This document shows, in pieces, positions 5,478-7,041 of a stretch of 7,041 nt of DNA. The notes under the pieces were generated by a model that searched no databases, had not been told where the DNA came from, and saw nothing but the letters and a program-made list of their open reading frames with translations. Position 1 is the first letter of the stretch; each line of letters opens with the position of its first letter. This DNA is from CAZDHT01 sp964505325 (lineage in GTDB: Bacteria; Planctomycetota; PUPC01). The stretch spans positions 1-7,041 of the forward strand of contig CAZDHT010000267.1 in assembly GCA_964505325.1 (NCBI GenBank). Reading direction: 5' to 3'. The translations under genes were made by a program, and so were the position numbers.

Positions 5478-7041
5478 ATGGCGGACAGCGAATGGCGGAT
5501 TTGGGCGTGCAGCGAGTTCTGCGGGGTGATGCCGAACGGCGCGATCAAGCCGGCGGACGTCACCGATCATTGGCGCGTGGAGAGCGGCGGGACGGTGAAG
5601 CTTGTTTCGCCGCGGAACGGATGGGTCTCCCTGCGGCTGGTCGTCGAGGGCCGCGGCGATTTCAGTGTCCGGTGCGAAGTCGACGGCGTCGAGTGCGATC
5701 TGTTCCGCGAGTTCTATCACAAGCTCAAGGACGAAGCGGTCTGGCTTCCCGACGGTCTGGTTCCCGTCGAGAACGGCGCCACCTTGACGATCCCGGCGCC
5801 GGATAACAAGTGTCCGATCCAGACGGTGCAGGGCGTATGGGTCGACCTGTTCGTCCCCCGCGACGCCGCGGTCGGCGCCCACGCGGGCCGGATCACCGTC
5901 ACCGGCGACCGCGAGCAGACCATCGACCTCGCCCTCGACGTGCTCGAGCTGAGCTACCCGGACGAGGACTGCATTCATATGGACCACAACTGCTACTGCC
6001 ACAGTTGGATCGCCGGGCAGTACCCGAAGACCGTCCCGCGCGGCGAGGGCCCCGAAGCATGGGACGCGATGATCCCCATCATCCACAAGTACCACGCGAT
6101 GTGCTTCGAGCACCACGGCATCTTCCACCATCTCGGCACCACCCACACCGGCAAGACGTGGGAGCTGTACAACCCGCGGGTCGCCGGCCGTGGCCGCGAC
6201 ATGCACGCGGTCGACTGGACGTGGTACGACAAACACATCGGCCCGCTGCTCAGCGGCGCGGCGTTCCAGGGCGGCCGCCGCAAGCCGCTCCCGCTCCACA
6301 CCATCTACACCGCCTACACGCCGAGCTGGCCGGCGGACTACCTCGGCTGGGGGCACGAGGGCTACAAGGTCGAACTGATCAACGTGCTCCGCGACCACGA
6401 CGCCCACCTGCGCGAGAACGGCTGGACGACCACCGTGCAGGAGTTCTTCTTCAACCACAAGAAGCGATACCACGCGTTCCCGTGGGACGGCGACGAACCA
6501 CGGTTCCCGACCACCGACGCCTACTGGCGGAAGTACCGCGAGATCATCGACGAGGCGGTCGGTGATAGCCCGGTCGACTGGCGGCTGCGGATGGACGGCA
6601 GTTGGTCGCTGGGCCGGCACTTCAAGGACCTGCTCGGCGTCGTCGATTTCTGGGTGTGCAGCGGCTGGGTCGACTTCTGGGAAAAGGAAGTGAAGGAGGG
6701 CCCGCTCGCCCGCGGCGACATGACCTGGACCTACGGCCCGTCGGTCGACTTCAAGGAGTGCTCGGCCGCGCTGGTGCAGTTCGTCTACCGCACCTGGGTC
6801 CGTGGGTTCGGCGGCTTCGAGCGGTGGCTGACCATCGGCGTCCCGGGAGATCCCTGGTTCGCCAGTGACGGCGCGACGCTCGCCTGGTTCTATCCTGGTG
6901 AGAAGTTTGGCATTGACGGCCCGATCCCGACGATCCGCCTGAAGGTCCAGCGTAACGCGGTGCAGGACATCAACCTGATGAACCTGATCGCCGAGGCGCG
7001 TGGCCCGGGCGTTGGAGACCGCCACGATGATGGCGACGACA
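5478..7041 (+). CDS. DUF4091/GH123-like glycoside hydrolase (3' partial)
   Basis: An uninterrupted frame of 521 codons runs from ATG 5478 off the right edge. Residues 25-155 resemble the N-terminal beta-domain of this family, with GVWVDLFVPRDAAVGAHAGRITV (119-141) matching its typical plain-language pattern of a VP-x-D-A-x-G-x-x-x-G-x-x-T-V strand pair. A TIM-barrel-like region follows (about 165-470), with aromatic-rich blocks such as TVQEFFFNHKK (319-329) and WDGDEP (336-341). The adjacent Asp339-Glu340 is a candidate for the Asp-Glu pair that GH123 enzymes use in substrate-assisted cleavage of N-acetylgalactosaminides. IRLKVQRNAVQDINLMNLI (486-504) matches the C-terminal DUF4091 block. No signal peptide is present, and the in-frame TGA at 5472 excludes one upstream. 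It is probably a cytoplasmic glycosidase, co-transcribed with the propeller gene. GH123-like is better supported than a specific substrate. Confidence 0.88.
   Translation, partial: MADSEWRIWACSEFCGVMPNGAIKPADVTDHWRVESGGTVKLVSPRNGWVSLRLVVEGRGDFSVRCEVDGVECDLFREFYHKLKDEAVWLPDGLVPVENGATLTIPAPDNKCPIQTVQGVWVDLFVPRDAAVGAHAGRITVTGDREQTIDLALDVLELSYPDEDCIHMDHNCYCHSWIAGQYPKTVPRGEGPEAWDAMIPIIHKYHAMCFEHHGIFHHLGTTHTGKTWELYNPRVAGRGRDMHAVDWTWYDKHIGPLLSGAAFQGGRRKPLPLHTIYTAYTPSWPADYLGWGHEGYKVELINVLRDHDAHLRENGWTTTVQEFFFNHKKRYHAFPWDGDEPRFPTTDAYWRKYREIIDEAVGDSPVDWRLRMDGSWSLGRHFKDLLGVVDFWVCSGWVDFWEKEVKEGPLARGDMTWTYGPSVDFKECSAALVQFVYRTWVRGFGGFERWLTIGVPGDPWFASDGATLAWFYPGEKFGIDGPIPTIRLKVQRNAVQDINLMNLIAEARGPGVGDRHDDGDD

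Noticed and set aside
5412..7025. Long reverse-strand open frame of 537 codons opposite the last gene
   Set aside because: It is a GC-rich mirror frame. Its translation has no recognisable motif, while the forward frame over the same bases gives family motifs (VPRDA...G, DEP, the DUF4091 block) and a ribosome site.

Overview
The window is GC-rich, coding-dense bacterial DNA with G or C in most third codon positions. It holds six forward genes and one probable short reverse gene. The mix of genes suggests a chromosomal stretch from a Planctomycetota-like or related free-living, glycan-degrading bacterium: a sugar isomerase/epimerase-type TIM barrel, a sialidase-type beta-propeller, a DUF4091/GH123-like glycosidase, and secreted proteins of a lineage-restricted kind. 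This taxonomic guess rests on gene content only. I saw no tRNA, rRNA, CRISPR, transposase or phage gene.

Layout. (1) Bases 2-2111 look like one transcription unit. It starts with the 3' part of a xylose-isomerase-like TIM-barrel gene. Next is a predicted lipoprotein whose C-terminal domain resembles the periplasmic domain of ExbD/TolR. Last is an isoprenylcysteine/phospholipid methyltransferase-family membrane protein that overlaps the lipoprotein gene by ATGA. (2) Bases 2112-2475 contain a hairpin, a probable 49-residue reverse-strand gene (2172-2321), a candidate sigma70-type promoter and a perfect 7-bp dyad. (3) Bases 2476-7041 look like a second transcription unit. It holds a paralogue of the ExbD-like lipoprotein with an ordinary Sec signal peptide, a secreted 668-residue protein with a carbohydrate-binding-like N-terminus and a sialidase-like propeller, and a DUF4091/GH123-like protein that runs off the right edge.

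How the genes may work together. The second unit plausibly handles a polysaccharide or amino-sugar substrate: the propeller protein outside the cytoplasm, the GH123-like protein possibly inside because no signal peptide can be assigned. The isomerase-like gene could act on released sugars, but no substrate can be read from the sequence. The most unusual element is the pair of ExbD/TolR-like domain proteins. Both have lost the usual transmembrane anchor and carry an N-terminal domain I do not recognise. The two copies stand on either side of the methyltransferase and the small reverse gene.
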